The notes: generated from the letters alone by a model not told the origin. A stretch of 64,000 bases of DNA from Theobroma cacao (GCF_000208745.1 NC_030859.1:14476256-14540255); one strand, 5' to 3'; positions 1 to 12,890 are shown, counted from the first letter of the stretch. Made by a program: numbers and translations.

Positions 1-1819
1 ACAGACTCAGTTTACATATGTTTTAGTTTTTCTATCATATCTCCCACTACAAAAGTCAAATTGACTTGATTTTTGACCATTATAAATCTAAGAGGTAGGG
101 CTACAACTTTTATGTTTACCACTTTTCTCAGTTCGAACGGGAAGATGGTTAAAATCTTCATCTAAGTGAAAACACTGCACCAGAACCCAAGAGTTTCTTG
201 CTGCAGCGAGAATCAAGCCAGTGTGACTCCCAAAACTCGAGAGTTTCTCGCTGCAGCGAAAATGAATCTCGCTGCAGTAAGAAACAGAGCATTTTAATTG
301 AAACGAGTCTTGTTACATCAAAAGCCATTTTCTTGTTGAAATGAAAAGCAATTTGAGAGCATTTAACAATGCCAACTTGGAACACAATCACAAATATTTT
401 CATAACTTTCTATAACACACACATATATATACATATGCATTCATCATCATGTGTGCACTCCCTACTTGCACACTTCACATCATCATGTGTGCATTCCCTA
501 CTCGCACACTCTAACATCATCATGCGTGCACTCCCTACTCGCACACTTTAACATCCTCACGCAACATTATTCATCAATGCACAATGTATATTCATATACA
601 TACATGCCAACACAATATAAGAGCACAAGGATTCATCATTTTACACATTTCACATTTTCACAACATCAAAGCATTTTATCAAGGGCTTGTTCCCCAGCAC
701 ATATTTTTAAACAAAGGTTGGATAAAATCATTCAAATGTTTCATCCAAATACATTTACATCTCCCAAAGCAAATTTTGAAATGCAAGTTCACTCACCGGT
801 CTTGTTGATTCTTTTGCTTGACTCTAACCTTAACTAATACTCTAAATGGACATGTGAGGCCTTGTTGGAACATCTACACACACAGCATCACAACCAACCC
901 AAATTGGCATTAATATAATCCAAAAGCTCTTTCCTAATCAAGTTCCACTAGTTATTCCTAACTAGCTTCCAATTGCCATTGAATGGCTAGTTATTCACAC
1001 TACTCTAGTCACCCTAAGAGTGAATAAACAACTTCAATGATAAAACACTCACAAACCCCATTGTTAGCCATTATCAACAACTAAAGAAATTTAACCCTAA
1101 CTTATACTCACCTTGATGATCTTTGAAGTTGAATTCTCTTTCAAATTTCTTCAAGCTAACAAGGGAAATCACTCTCTCTTTCTACATGTCCAGCTAGTGA
1201 GAGGAAGATGGAAGTAAGACTTTTTAAGGGTTTTAAGGTGAGAGAGTGAAAAAGCACAAAATGTTTTATGAAAAAGTGCTCAAAAGTATGAAATTAAAGC
1301 TAGAGAGAGAAAGTTATGGAAACTTTAAAAGAGGCTCCCATGGAGATGAAGAAACATGATAGGGGAAAGGAAGAAGAAATGGCTAGAAGCTGCTGGAAAT
1401 TGCTAGAGCTTTAGATATTTATAACTAAAGTTTATCCATTTCTCACATAAATTACCAAAATGCCCTTAACATGGTGACTTTGTCTTCCTCTCATCTTTTG
1501 TGCAACCTTTTTCTCTTTTGACACTAAGGCAAGGTCCATAATAGTTTAGAAATACTCGGGTTCTCGAAAACATAAAAATTTAGACCCAAGATGCAAAATG
1601 ATCATTTTGCCCCTACCCTAGAAATTATCATTATTTTTATCTTCTTCATTTATTTACCATCATAAACATCATTTATTCCTTCCTTAGGCCTATTTAGACC
1701 TTAATAGCATCAAGAAAACCCACTCGTAGGAGCTCACCAAGAGAAATTATAAAATTATCCTTGGTCCGCATTATCGCGTCTACTTTTAGTTATGTGTCTA
1801 TGGAGATCGAGATTTCACA
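1..1819 (+). mobile_element. LTR fragment, family A (copy a), cut by the window edge
   Basis: This stretch matches two complete copies at 8730-11299 and 27295-30013 along its length, in the same order: palindromes of the type CTCGCTGCAGCGAG (about 195-290), three tandem units with a TGTGCACTCCCTACTCGCAC-like core (about 450-550), a gene-free middle, and an end ...TTTCACA. The other copies end in CTCACA followed by a target duplication, so I place the end at 1819 by alignment. Its 5' end lies outside the window. A tail at 1820-1910 ending GGGTACTACA is not in the other copies and could be a longer version of the LTR end. No coding capacity is seen. Confidence 0.75.
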
Positions 1820-1910
1820 GGTTCACTAATTACCCTTTTTAACTCGGTAATTAACCTCAATTGGCATCCGTAAACTTTATTAGCCACCGTATCAAAATAC
1901 AGGGTACTAC

Positions 1911-2524
1911 ATGACCACTCATTTGCCTTCACATGCTTCAAACTGCACCCAAAAGCATTCTGTTTTGGGATCCTTGGTTAAGCACCTATAGGGATAAAAT
2001 CAAAGCATATCACTCCACATATAAGACAACCTGGTGTCTCAAGTCTAAGGAATATTTACACGATTAACACATAAGAAGTGTTGCATAGACACTAGAGTCT
2101 ATTACCAAATGCACTTCTTATGGTTAGTAATATTCAGTGAACTTGCTCTCTTAGGCAAGCACCTATATTCTAGTTTCAAATATCTTTGTACTTCAATCTA
2201 TGAGATCAATTGCTTACTTCCACATAAGGAACATATAATATACTAGTCTCTAAGGATCATTGATATCCTGTCTCAATGATACATTGACCAGGAATATTTT
2301 GAGATTATGCATTGATGCATAAGGATCTCATAACTACAACCCATTACAATTCCCTTGCAATGCATATTAATCTCACGGACTTCATCTATTTAGACTTATA
2401 ACTCATTATAATTGATGTCTTATTGATGAAGGAAAACCTTTAATCATTCAACATGAATGATATTGTTGCATGATTGGAATCAATCTCTAACCAATCCTAG
2501 TTGGCTACAAGGCTCATCCCAACA
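1911..2524 (-). mobile_element. truncated copia-type LTR in reverse orientation
   Basis: This is the reverse complement of the first part of the LTR at 14767-16557. Read on the minus strand it starts TGTTGGGATGAG at 2524, runs through the shared stretch containing CAATCATGCAACAATATCAT, and stops abruptly at about 1911 where family A sequence (or its tail) begins. About two thirds of the LTR is missing. It supplies no promoter for a known gene here. Confidence 0.8.
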
Positions 2525-2754
2525 ACTAGTGATAACTACCCTACAATAGGAGGTGTCAGCCAAGAAGATTTAGCAACTGGGCTACAAAGTTTGGCTAATG
2601 AATTTGTTTTTTTTCACAATAGAAGACTAACATAATCCGAGGAATGGGTTTACTCTAATTCACAAGATAAAGATTATGCGCCTTAGTGCGAACATCCCAA
2701 AAAAGGCTATTAAGGTTTCTTTGATGGCTTTCATGAAGTTAAAGCCCCAGTCTT

Positions 2755-3570
2755 TTACTAGTTCAAATGCGAAGGAAGATCCATAAAGATTTTTGGAGGA
2801 CATGGAATGTATTTGTTCTACTTTGGGATGCTCCACACATCGATCAGTAGAATTGGTGGGATTTAGATTAAAAGATATGGCTAGAATATGGTTTATGTCA
2901 CTTAAGAGAGGTAGACCATCAAGGTCAACCCTAATGTCATGGGAAGAATTTATCTAAGCTTTCCTAGATCTTTTCTTGCTTAAAAACATGAGAGACGCTA
3001 AGGCATAGGAGTTTGAGTCTTTGAGACAAACCCTAGACATAACGTTGATGGAGTATTTATGTCCACTTCACCCAATTATCGAGATATGCTCTTGACTTGG
3101 TCCTAACTGAGCAAAAGAGGATCAAGAGATTCATTAGGGGATTAATCAAGTCGCTCTTTAGAGTTCTTGCCACCTAGAGGTTTGCCTCATATGCAGCAAT
3201 GGTGGATGCAACTAGAATGATTAAAACTAGAAGAATAGAATCTCGGATGGAAGGAAGAAATGGTTGAAGAGCTTGGATATAAGGCCAACAGAGTCGTAGA
3301 GATTCTAGTGCGACTAAGAGTCCCACATTTATACACCATCAAAGTCGTGAGGGGACCACTCCTATGCACAGGCCACCAAGAAGTAGTGATTCATATAGCT
3401 TATCATCTAAGCAAAAACAATCTAGTGGAGCATCTAATCTATGCCCTAGGCAAAAGGGTGTCTTATGTAATTATTGTGGAAAGGCACATGGTGGACCACG
3501 CCATAGGGTAGTTGGTTTGTGTTTTGGATGTCGTTAATTTAGGCATTTGATGAGAGATTGCTTAATGTAG
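2755..3570 (+). pseudogene. gag pseudogene (capsid and zinc knuckles)
   Basis: Translated pieces show a capsid signature (GFRLKDMARIW, then a downstream LRQ-type motif) typical of plant chromovirus Gag, the RNA-packaging protein of the particle. Two zinc knuckles follow. The first, near 3470, has lost a cysteine. The second, at 3518-3559, keeps the full C-x2-C-x4-H-x4-C spacing but has a stop codon inside it. Further stops break the capsid part. No functional product is expected. Confidence 0.85.
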
Positions 3571-3819
3571 AGACAATCGACTAAGGGTGATCATGGATAA
3601 CAGAAGGCAAGTGTCCAATACTTTACCTAGAATCGCACGAATTGGGAGAAATGTTAGAGGTGACAAAGGTAAGGGTGTAACCTCATCATCACGAGCTAGA
3701 TCGGCACAACCGGGTAACGATGGAGGAAATCAAACCCGAGTAATTGCTTTGACACTGCAAATGCTCAAACTTCCAATGCAACGATCACAGGTACACTTTC
3801 TATTTGTGGTACTGAAGCT

Positions 3820-4090
3820 TTAGTTTTGTTTGATCCCAAATCAACACATTCATTTGTGTCCCCACTTTTTATGCAAAAAGTAGATCAATTTTGTAGTAAT
3901 ATGGAGGAACCCCTGATTGTGACTACTCCGTTAGAGATGATATTTGTGGCAGAATATGTGTATAAATCTTGTGAGGTCTGCATAAAAAATAAGGACACAT
4001 TAGCAGACTTGGTGTTCTTGCTAACTTTGGATTTTGATGTGATATTAGGAATGGACTGGTTAACATCCTTCTTTGCCAAGGTAAACTAAT
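3820..4090 (+). pseudogene. retroviral-type aspartic protease remnant
   Basis: An open stretch contains FDPKSTHSFVS, matching the D-S/T-G-A-like active-site region of gypsy proteases with the catalytic Asp kept but the following residues altered. A downstream DFDVILGMDWL matches the second hydrophobic conserved block (ILGMDWL). It would cleave the Gag-Pol polyprotein in an active element. It is separated from gag and RT by stops and frameshifts. Confidence 0.85.
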
Positions 4091-4489
4091 ACTGTAAGCT
4101 TGTGAAGTTTAAGTTTCTAGGGAAATCCTCATTGTGATATACAAGTATGGTAGCCCAATATCTATGGGAGTTGTGTCAAACATAGCCACTAAGCCAACGC
4201 TGAAGCAAGAAAGCCAAGGGTACTTGGTGATGACAAGAAACACTTCGATGGATGATAGGAGTACGAATTGTGTACTGGTAGTAGGTGAGTATCTGGATGT
4301 TTTTCTAGATGCATTACTTGGATTTCCTTTCAAGAAGGAAATTGAATTTTGCATTGATTTGATTTTAGATATGTAGCCAATTTCTATACCTCCTTAACGA
4401 GTGGCACCAGTTGAGTTAATTGAGCTTAAAGGGCAATAGGAGGACTTATTAAATAAAGGCTTTTTAAGCCTCAGTGTTTCACCTTAGGG

Positions 4490-5025
4490 AGATTCAGTAC
4501 TATTTGTAAAGAAGAAGGACAATAGTTTATGACAGTGCATTGACTATCGGTAATTGAATAAGGTCATTGTGAAGAATAAATATCCACTTCCAAGGATCGA
4601 TGACTTGTTTGATCAGTTGTAGGGTGTCGTGTGCTTATCTAAGATTGATTTATGCTCAAGGTATGACCAATTGAGAATAAGAAAAAGTAATATACCCAAG
4701 ACAACATTTCACACACGTTATGGACATTATGAATTTTTGACGATGTCGTTTGGACTAACCAATGCACTTGTAGCATTCATGGATTTAATGAACAGGTCTT
4801 TCCAGCATATTTGGATTGATTGTGGTCATATTTATGAATGGTATTTTGGTGTACTATAAGAGCCCAAAGGAACATGCACAACATTTGAGGATTGTGATAC
4901 AGACTCTGAAAGAGCATAAACTAGATGATAAATTTTTGAATTGTGAATTTTGGCTGAATAAAGTCAGTTTCTTGGGACACGTGGTGTTTGAACAAAGGAT
5001 ACAAGTTGACCCTAGTTAGGTAAAA
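4490..5025 (+). pseudogene. reverse transcriptase remnant with altered active site
   Basis: RT blocks are clear: [35 protein letters not shown] and HLRIV. The reading frame changes around 4816-4840. The catalytic block, normally F-I/V-D-D in gypsy RT, reads F-M-N-G at 4831-4842, so both metal-binding aspartates are gone. The remainder (SFLGHVV) is normal for the end of the domain. This copy cannot reverse-transcribe. Confidence 0.92.
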
Positions 5026-5194
5026 CCTATGGAGAATTGGCAGAGGCCGACATTTGTAATAGAAGTTAGAAGTTTTTAGGCTTAACCGATATTACAAATG
5101 TTTTATGCAATATTTTTCTAAGATTCCACCCCTTTTGACAATACTGACTCAAAAAGGAGTTAAGTTTGATTAGTTTGATGCATGTGAGGCTAGT

Positions 5195-5605
5195 TTTTAG
5201 AGCCTTAAAGCCTATCTCACTTTTGTACCTGTGTTAAGCCTGCTCTGTGGATCCAAAGGCTATATAGTGTATTGTAATGCATCACGAGTGAGATTGGGTT
5301 ACGTGCTAAGGCAACATGGAAAGGTTATCGCGTATGCTTCCAGACAATTGAAGAGGCATGAATAGAACTACCTTACGCATGACCTAGAGATGGTCGCAAT
5401 CATATTTGCTTTGAAAATTTAGTGTCATTGTGTCTATGGTGAAACTTGTGAAATATATACTGATCACAAGAAATTAAAGTATATATTTCAACAAAGAGAT
5501 TTGAATTTGAAATAGCGTAGGTGGTTGGAACTGTTGAAAGATTATGATTGCACCATACTCTACAATCCAAGCAAGGCCAATGTGGTGGCAGGTGCCTTGA
5601 GCTAG
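5195..5605 (+). pseudogene. RNase H remnant
   Basis: The block IVYCNASRVRLGYVL corresponds to the start of gypsy RNase H, where the first catalytic residue is normally Asp; here codon 5276-5278 is AAT (Asn). Further blocks follow: VIAYASRQLK, DLEMVAIIFALK and IYTDHKKLKYIF. A run at 5500-5600 (RRWLELLKDYDCTILYNPSKA) matches the link to integrase. Stops interrupt the frame. Confidence 0.88.
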
Positions 5606-5751
5606 AAATTAATGGGGAGTTAGATCAAATTAAAGCTACCCAAGATCAAGATGAATATATGGTGAAAATATTTGGAGACATGAGCGAAGAAAGAGCTAGA
5701 GACTTTGTGTATGGCACTGACGATTTAATGAGATAGCGATCATAAGTTTAT

Positions 5752-6560
5752 GTGCTGAATATGGATAATTTGAGAAATGAGATTTTGAAACCCAAGAACC
5801 ATCAAGTGTATCATGATCTAAAGTCTATGTATTGGTGGCCAAGACTAAAGAAAGACATGGTGGAATATGTCTCTAAGTGCTTAACATGCCAACAAGTGAA
5901 AGCTAAGCATCAGAGACCTTCAAGACTGTTGCAACTGTTATTCGATTCCCGAATGGAAATAGTAACAGGTAGCAGTGAACTTTATAACGAGTTTACCACG
6001 AGCTAGCTATGATGCCATTTGGGTGGTAATTGATCAACTAACTAAGTCTGCTCACTTCTTGCCGATCAAGACTAAGTATAGAGAAACTAGGCATGCTCAA
6101 ATATACATTAATGATATTGTAAGGCCACATGGTGTTCTAGTAATGATAGTGTCCAATAAATGATTGCAATTTGCGAGACAATTTTGAAGGAAATTTCAAA
6201 AGGCCTTAGAAACGAGATTGGATTTTAGTACGACTTTCCACCCACAAATGAATGGCAGGTCTGAATGCACCATTCAAACGCTCAAAGATATGTTGAGGGC
6301 AATTGTGCTCAATTTTAGAGTCTCATGGAACCATAACTTACCTTTGATCGAGTTTACTTATAACAATTGCTATTAAGCCACGATCAGTATGGCATTGTAT
6401 AAGGCTTTATATGGGCGAAGGTGTAGATTGTCTATTAGTTAGTTTAAAGTGGGAAAAAGAAAGCTCTTAGGGCCGAAGATGGTCTAAGAAGCTAAACAAG
6501 GTGTTTAGGTAATTCGAGAAAGGATGCTAACGACTCAAAGTCATCAAAAGTCCTAGGCCG
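5752..6560 (+). pseudogene. integrase remnant
   Basis: An N-terminal zinc-binding part is seen ([26 protein letters not shown], with the CxxC pair kept). The catalytic core follows (YDAIWVVIDQLTKSAHFLPI), with the first Asp of the D-D-E triad kept. The second Asp block, normally IVSDRD, reads IVSNK then stop (Asn codon 6155-6157). The last block reads FHPQMNGRSEC and keeps the Glu. Several stops lie between the pieces. Confidence 0.9.
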
Positions 6561-6589
6561 ATAAATAGGCGTAAACCCCTTAGAATTTG

Positions 6590-7006
6590 AAGTTGGAAAT
6601 TATGTGTTTTTGAAAGTTTTTCCTACCAAAGGAATGAGAAGATTTGGAAATAAATGGAAATTAAGCCTTAGATACATCAGACCCTTTGAGGTATTAAGGC
6701 CCGTTGGCACAGTTGCTTATCATTTACTGTTACCACCCATGTTCGATGTTTATCCAGTTTTTCATGTCTCCATGCTTAGAAAGTATGTTGTTGATCCTTC
6801 GTATGTGGTATGGTATGATGAAGTCCAGTTATGAAATGGACTTAGTTATCAGGAACAACCCATAAACATAATGGATCAAAAAATAACGCAGCTTTGCTCC
6901 AAGGATATTGCTATGGTAAAAGTATTGTGGCAAAGCTATTCGGTTGAAGAGGCCACATGGGAACTCGAAGAGGAAATGAGAGAGAAATATCCCTATCTAT
7001 TTTAGG
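6590..7006 (+). pseudogene. integrase C-terminal and chromodomain-like tail
   Basis: The sequence continues with VFLKVFPTKGMRRF, GPF-like RPFEVL, HPVFHVSML-like and then a stop, followed by KVLWQSYSVEEATWELEEE and a terminal stop at about 7003. This tail is the hallmark of chromoviruses, whose tails target insertion by binding chromatin marks. It is the best preserved part of the element but still carries at least one internal stop (near 6832). Confidence 0.85.
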
Positions 7007-7049
7007 TTTATGATTTATGGCATATGATTTGAAATTCGGGGATGAATTT

Positions 7050-7068
7050 TCTATAAGGAGGGGAGAAT
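7050..7068 (+). other. polypurine tract of the chromovirus
   Basis: AAGGAGGGGAGAA sits directly before the TGTAACAACCC start of the 3' LTR. In LTR retrotransposons this tract primes second-strand DNA synthesis, so its position fixes the LTR border. Confidence 0.85.
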
Positions 7069-8729
7069 GTAACAACCCTAATTTTTGAGGTAAATTAAGA
7101 ATGATCTATAAAATATATATTATCCTTTAAGACATCAATTATATGTTATATATGTCAAGTGTTGAGATGTGTATACGTTTACACTTAGGTTAATTTTTTA
7201 GGAAATATGAGAAGCAATGAATAAACTCTACGGTTTGAAGTTTTGATTTTTATTTCATGTGATAATTGAGGGTATGTATGTGTGGATTGGATTTTATGAA
7301 TGATTTGAGGTTGTGGAAGAGATTTAGAATGAGTTTAGACCTTAAAATGAGCAATTTTTACAAATAGAGACCTAACAAGTCAATCCTAATGCATAAAAGG
7401 TTGATCTTGTGAAGTAAAATGCAGGGGAAGTCATGCATTTTGCCCCAAGATCAACTATGGACCTCCCATAATCGATCATAGGAAGGAAAAATGGAAGAAA
7501 GATGAACATTCTGGTCCAGGATTGACTACAATCCCTTTATAGTCGATCCTATGAAAGGGAGAAAAGGTGAAACACAAACTTTCTGGCCCAAGATCGACTA
7601 TAGACCTCCCATAGTCAATTCTAGACTACCAAATTAGATTAAAATAAGCTTAAAAGTCCCAAACCCGATTTTCTTTTCATTTTCTTCCTCTTTCCTCTTT
7701 CCTTCACTCTTTTTTCTCAAGTTTCACATCCTTTAAACCCATTAATCTTCAGCAACAAATCTAGGATTTTAAGTGTTGAAAAGAGCAGATTTCATTCCTA
7801 AAAGCTTGATTTGTGGTTTTTACTTTTTTTCTCTCTAAAACGTATAAACCTTAACTTCCAAGAATAGATTTTGAAACACTTGAAGTTATTCAGAGTAAAT
7901 TTGGTTCTTGGGAAATGCTTCTAAAGGTAAGATCAAACGTTTTTACAGATTGATTTTCAATTTAATCAGATAATAACCTAGATTCAATTTGGCACAGGTT
8001 TGAAGAGATTTGCCCTCTTGAGTTGACTAAGGATTTGGGGTAAATAATTATGCAATCTAGCCTCTAAGGTATAGGTTTAGCTCATTATTGAAGGATTTGA
8101 GCTTATATGTTAGATTGATAAGAATTTGCTTAATTTTAGAAAAGCTGACATTTTTTGAAAACTAGGATTTAACTAGTTTTATGATGTTTTGATGTGCTTA
8201 AGGCAAGATTGAGCAATTTGGGCACATTTCTGAGTTGAAGTACGATTAGAGGCCAAGAATCAACGTTTGATTATAGAGTACCTATAATTTGTCACTCTTA
8301 GTGGGTTAATTAAATGCATGTGATGCATAACGCATGGAAAATGTGCTGCACCAATACTATACTATGAATGTAGGCCAAGTTGAATATGCCTAAGCTCGAG
8401 AACTATGCATGCATATATGTGTATGTGATTGCCTAGATGGGTGTGCCTAGACTAGTATATTGTTAATGTGCATGTTAGTATATGTGTTTGCTAGTAGATG
8501 CCATTGGGAAGCATGAGCTGTTAGACATGTAGGTGATATATGATTTTAATGGCTATTGGATATGTTGTGACTAAATCAATGTGATGATGATATTAGATGT
8601 GGGATTAGATTGCCCATTTGCTGACAGAATATTGATGTATGATCTGATGTGATATTATTCATGTATATAAGACTATTAGGCCATGATTTTATTAAAGTTA
8701 TATTATTAATGTTTATGTAACCAGTGAGC

Positions 8730-11299
8730 TATCACGACCCAAATTCCGGGCCATGACTTGCCCATGGGCCAAATGGACGTAGTCCACTAAACCCAAGCAA
8801 GCCTATTAATCTGACGTGTTCATCATTCCATCATAAACTGCTAAGTCATATTTCACAACTTAGGGTCAAAATAATATTAAACATTTACCACCTCATACTG
8901 GCATACCAAACAAGTGTATATACATTGTCTACAACATGTATGTTAATAATTTACATTAGGTTTGTCTATACACAACAAAAGAATACTCGACTTCCAACGG
9001 AGGGACTCGGACAAATACACAGCTACTGAATGCTGAGACACCTACCAAAAGATAGATACAAGTCTACGAGGACACCTTGTCCTAGTTACTAGCTGCCTCG
9101 TGATCTGAAAACATGAAGTTAAAAATGGTGAGTATAAACCTAGTGAGTGAACAAGAAAGGGAACAAGCATACTATAAGGAATGTTTAATGAAATCATGAT
9201 GCATTCTTTTTCAAAACAATGCAATTTGTTTTTGTTCTTATTAAACCCCTCATGTAAACCCCACATAAGAAAAATCACTAATTGGAAAGAGTCCATGCTC
9301 AACAAAGGATTTAGAGAGTGAAAACTTTAATAGCATTCATGCGATCAAGTCAATAAACGACGGGTCCTCGCTACAACGAGAATGAATTTTTGCTACAGCG
9401 ACACTTGATTTAAACTATCAACTAGCCGAGGGTTTCTTGACTGGCCGAGGGTTTCTCACCAAACCTCTTCATATTAAGCTTAATTCATTTATTCCTTAAT
9501 GTTGGAAATCCATGCTCAAATATGGTAGCAAAAAAGTGGAAAATAGGGTAACAATTGATCAAAATATGAGACAAAACAGAAAGTTTTTCGTTACAGCGAG
9601 AATGAATCTCACTGCAGTGAAATATCTACCCCAAGACAGAAACTTTCTCGCTGCAGCGAGATTCATTCTTGCTGTAGCGAGAATGCTACAGTATTTTCTC
9701 GTAGCAGGGAGTTTTCGACCAGCCACTCTCCAAAAATTCGACAGTTTCTTGCTGCAGCGAGAATTAGAACATCAAGAAAACAGTTTCCTTTTCCCTTAAA
9801 ACAAAGCCATCCTACTAAATAATAAAAGCAACATGTAACACATGCAAACTCCTAAATTTCAACAAATCAAATGCTCACATTTTTGCATTTCAACCATATA
9901 CCATATATGTGTATATATATATATATATCAATCATCATGTACACCCTCCCATCATCATCATCTCATATGCAACGGCTTATGCGCACTCCTACTCGCACAT
10001 AGTCGGGTCAGCAACTGCTTATGTTCACTCCCAGTCGCACATAACCGGGTCAGCAACGACTTATGTGCACTCTTACTCGCACATAGCCGGGTCCACATCA
10101 ACATACAAAGAAGCACCCAATGCATATCATGCATATTATCATATTTTGATAACACATAACCCATTGTATAGCATATTTTCACAATATAAAATCACTTCAC
10201 CAAAAGCTTGTTCCCAAGGTACATTTTCAAAGACAAGTTGGATAAAATCATTCACATTTTCCAAAACAAGTTTGAAATGCAAGTCCACTCATTGGTATAT
10301 TGTTGAGCCTTTAGCTGACTCTAATCCCCCTAATGCTACAATTAGGGTAATGGGGCTTCGTTAGAACCTAGAATCACATTAGCATCAGCATTATGTTAAT
10401 TCACACACTATAAACGTTAAAAGTTATCTCTTAACTAGCTTTCAATTGCCATTTTAAATGGCTATCTATGTTCACTACCTAATCACATTAGAGTCAATAC
10501 ACAATCTCAACAATAAACTCACAAATCAATCACTAAACATTATCAACACTTAAAACTCAATTCTAATTTACTACTCACCTTGATAGCTTTGTAACTTTGA
10601 AATTCTTTCCAACAATTCCTAAGCTTATTATAGGGCTTTCTTTCTCTTTCTCTCTGTAAAACACCTAACTAGTGAGACATAGTATGAAAACAAGATTTTT
10701 CAAGGGTTTTAAAGTGAGAGAGTGAAAGAATACAAGGGTTCTAGTCAAAAGGGCACAAAGATATGAAAATTAGAGCTAAAGAGAGAAAATTATGCAAGCG
10801 CCATATCAAGCTTCCATGGAGGATGGAAGCAATGTGAGATGGGAAAAGGAGAAGAAGAAGAAGCTGCTAGAAATTCAAGATGCTGCTAAAAGATAGAGAT
10901 ATTTATAGCTCAAGCTTATCCACTCCAATTAAATTACCAAAATGCCCCTTCACAAATTAACTTATTCTCCTCCAATCTTTTATGCAATCTTTTTACTCTT
11001 TTAACACTAGGACAAGGTCCATACTGGTCTAGAAATGCTCAGGTTCATGCAAACTTAAAAATTCTAACCCGAGGTGAAAAATGACCTTTTTGCCCCTATT
11101 GTGAAAATCATCAAAATTTTTGTTTCCTTGTCATTTTACCCATATTTTCATCATTCATTTATGCCTTAGGCCTACTTAGGCCATAATATTATTTAAAATC
11201 TTACTTTTATGGGCTCACTAAGGAAATGATGAAATTACCCCTGATCAGGGATATCGCGTATACTTCTATCTACGAGTCTATAAAGGTCAAGGTCTCACA
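8730..11299 (+). mobile_element. solo LTR, family A (copy b), with target duplication TGAGC
   Basis: The 2570-bp element runs from TATCACGACCC (TG changed to TA) to GGTCTCACA and is flanked by TGAGC at 8725-8729 and 11300-11304. It has no internal region, so it is best read as a solo LTR left by recombination. It contains the family's palindromes (9365-9765) and three hairpin-forming tandem units (about 9965-10095). It lies inside the 3' LTR of the chromovirus and so is younger. Confidence 0.9.
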
Positions 11300-11375
11300 T
11301 GAGCCATGATTATTGAGGCACTTAGAACTTTAATGAGCTTATTGATGAATGAAGCTCAATAACTGTGATTGCTAT

Positions 11376-12890
11376 CGATAACTCTATGATATAGAGTTAT
11401 TTGGTCTTAATTTCGATAATAATTTAGCTTAGTTGTTGTAGTAATGCATAGAAATTAGTAGATTTTATTTAATTATTTTAAATTAGTTATTTTATGTGAG
11501 TTAATTTAATCATGGTTAATTTTATGCTTAATTTGGTGTTAATGTGGATAAGATAGGTTGTTATTGATTTATTTATGCTTTTGTAGGTGTTTGAAAGAAG
11601 AATTTTAGTAAAAAAAGGAAAGCAATTTCAAGGTGTAGACTTCCACTGCACATGTTTTGATACTTTGTCCATAACTCTCTGTACAGAGCTCCAAATGAAG
11701 CTATTCTTGGACCATTGGAAATATGAGAGAAAAAGCTACACCTTTCATGTTTACTACTTCACCCAGTTTGGCATGGATGGTGGTTCAAAATCATATTGAA
11801 GTTGACATACTATAGCAGTCCTAGAACAATTATGATTTTTGTTAATTAATTAGGCAATGTTGTGGCTCACATAGTCTGATGAGGAAAGCCCAGTTGAAAT
11901 TGACTTCTTTCTTCATCCAACTTGGCCTAACTTCAAAGCCTATAAAAACAACCTTTCAAAGAAAAGTGGAAGAACGAAAAACATCATATTAACTACTGAG
12001 AGTCAAGCCACAGAGTCATTGAAGCTAAGAAAAATTTGAAAGATTTAAAGAGATTTAGAGATCAAAAATACAACTTTTGAGTTTTTTTTTCTTTTTTTTA
12101 TTCTTTTATTTTCTTGGTTTTGTTCTTAATGTTTAACCTTTATTTAATTATGATGTGTGACTTGATGGGGAACTAAATTATTAATTTAAGATTATAATTG
12201 AACTCAATATGTAGTCTAAATTATTTATCTCCTTTTTTCTTGTGTTTGATGGATTTAAGTTATTTATTTTATCCTATTCTTAATGTTTCTAGTTGATTGA
12301 CCACCAATTAGATTGAATTGGAAACCTAAGTTAAACATTGACAAAGGAGGTTTAAGTCGACCTTGAATAGAATAGCATATGATCGAATACACTTAGTTGA
12401 TTAAGTGGTTTGATTTGCATATAGGGTAAACATACACCAATAAGCCATACGTAGCCAAAATTAGAGCACAAACTTAATGAATCTTTCTTCAATATAATTT
12501 GCATAGACATATAGTAAATTAATTGGGAGAGGCATTTTTATAAGAAATTCGACAGAGACTTGTAAATAATTTAGAACTCTAGGTTAGCAACTTAATCCAT
12601 TAAATTGACTTAAGAGAGAGAGACAATATTCAGATGAAGTATTGAGAGATATCATAATCTTATGTCTGTTAATCACTAGAAGTAAAATTTGCTGATATAT
12701 TAGTTTTTGTTTTTAGTTTATTAATTTAAATTTTCCTTTTTAATTTTAATTGTTTAGCTAAAATTAAGGTGTGTTAATTTTAGTAGTTAACAATAAGGAT
12801 TAATTCAATTCTCTGTGGGATCGACACTCTACTCATTTCTATATTATCTTTGCAATACGTGCACTTGCGTGAGTAGAAAATTGAACAACA
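11376..12890 (+). mobile_element. solo LTR with target duplication GCTAT
   Basis: The 1515-bp insert begins CGATAACTCT (TG changed to CG) and ends GAACAACA. GCTAT flanks it at 11371-11375 and 12891-12895. A TATA-like TATAAAAA lies at 11941-11948. The 3' part contains CTCTGTGGGATCGACACTCT, a stretch seen near the 3' end of many plant gypsy LTRs, so an Athila/Tat-like origin is possible but not proven. A perfect 10-bp hairpin sits at its very 5' end. Confidence 0.85.

Larger units (their letters stand above)
2525..7068 (+). mobile_element. decayed Ty3/gypsy chromovirus (Tekay/Del type), internal region
   Basis: Pieces of all the usual protein domains lie in the order gag, protease, reverse transcriptase, RNase H, integrase and chromodomain-like tail, which is the Ty3/gypsy order. 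A purine-rich tract and a TGTAACAACCC LTR start follow directly. Stop codons and frameshifts occur in every domain, so the element cannot make its own proteins. The 5' LTR and primer site are absent; the left end abuts a reversed copia LTR fragment. The close match of the integrase tail to the chromovirus pattern (HVSMLRKY, VEEATWELEEEMREKYP) is the reason for the Tekay/Del call. Confidence 0.92.

Noticed and set aside
9842..10364. Overlapping plus-strand open frames in family A
   Set aside because: They come from the tandem hairpin units and are not conserved in frame in the other two copies.
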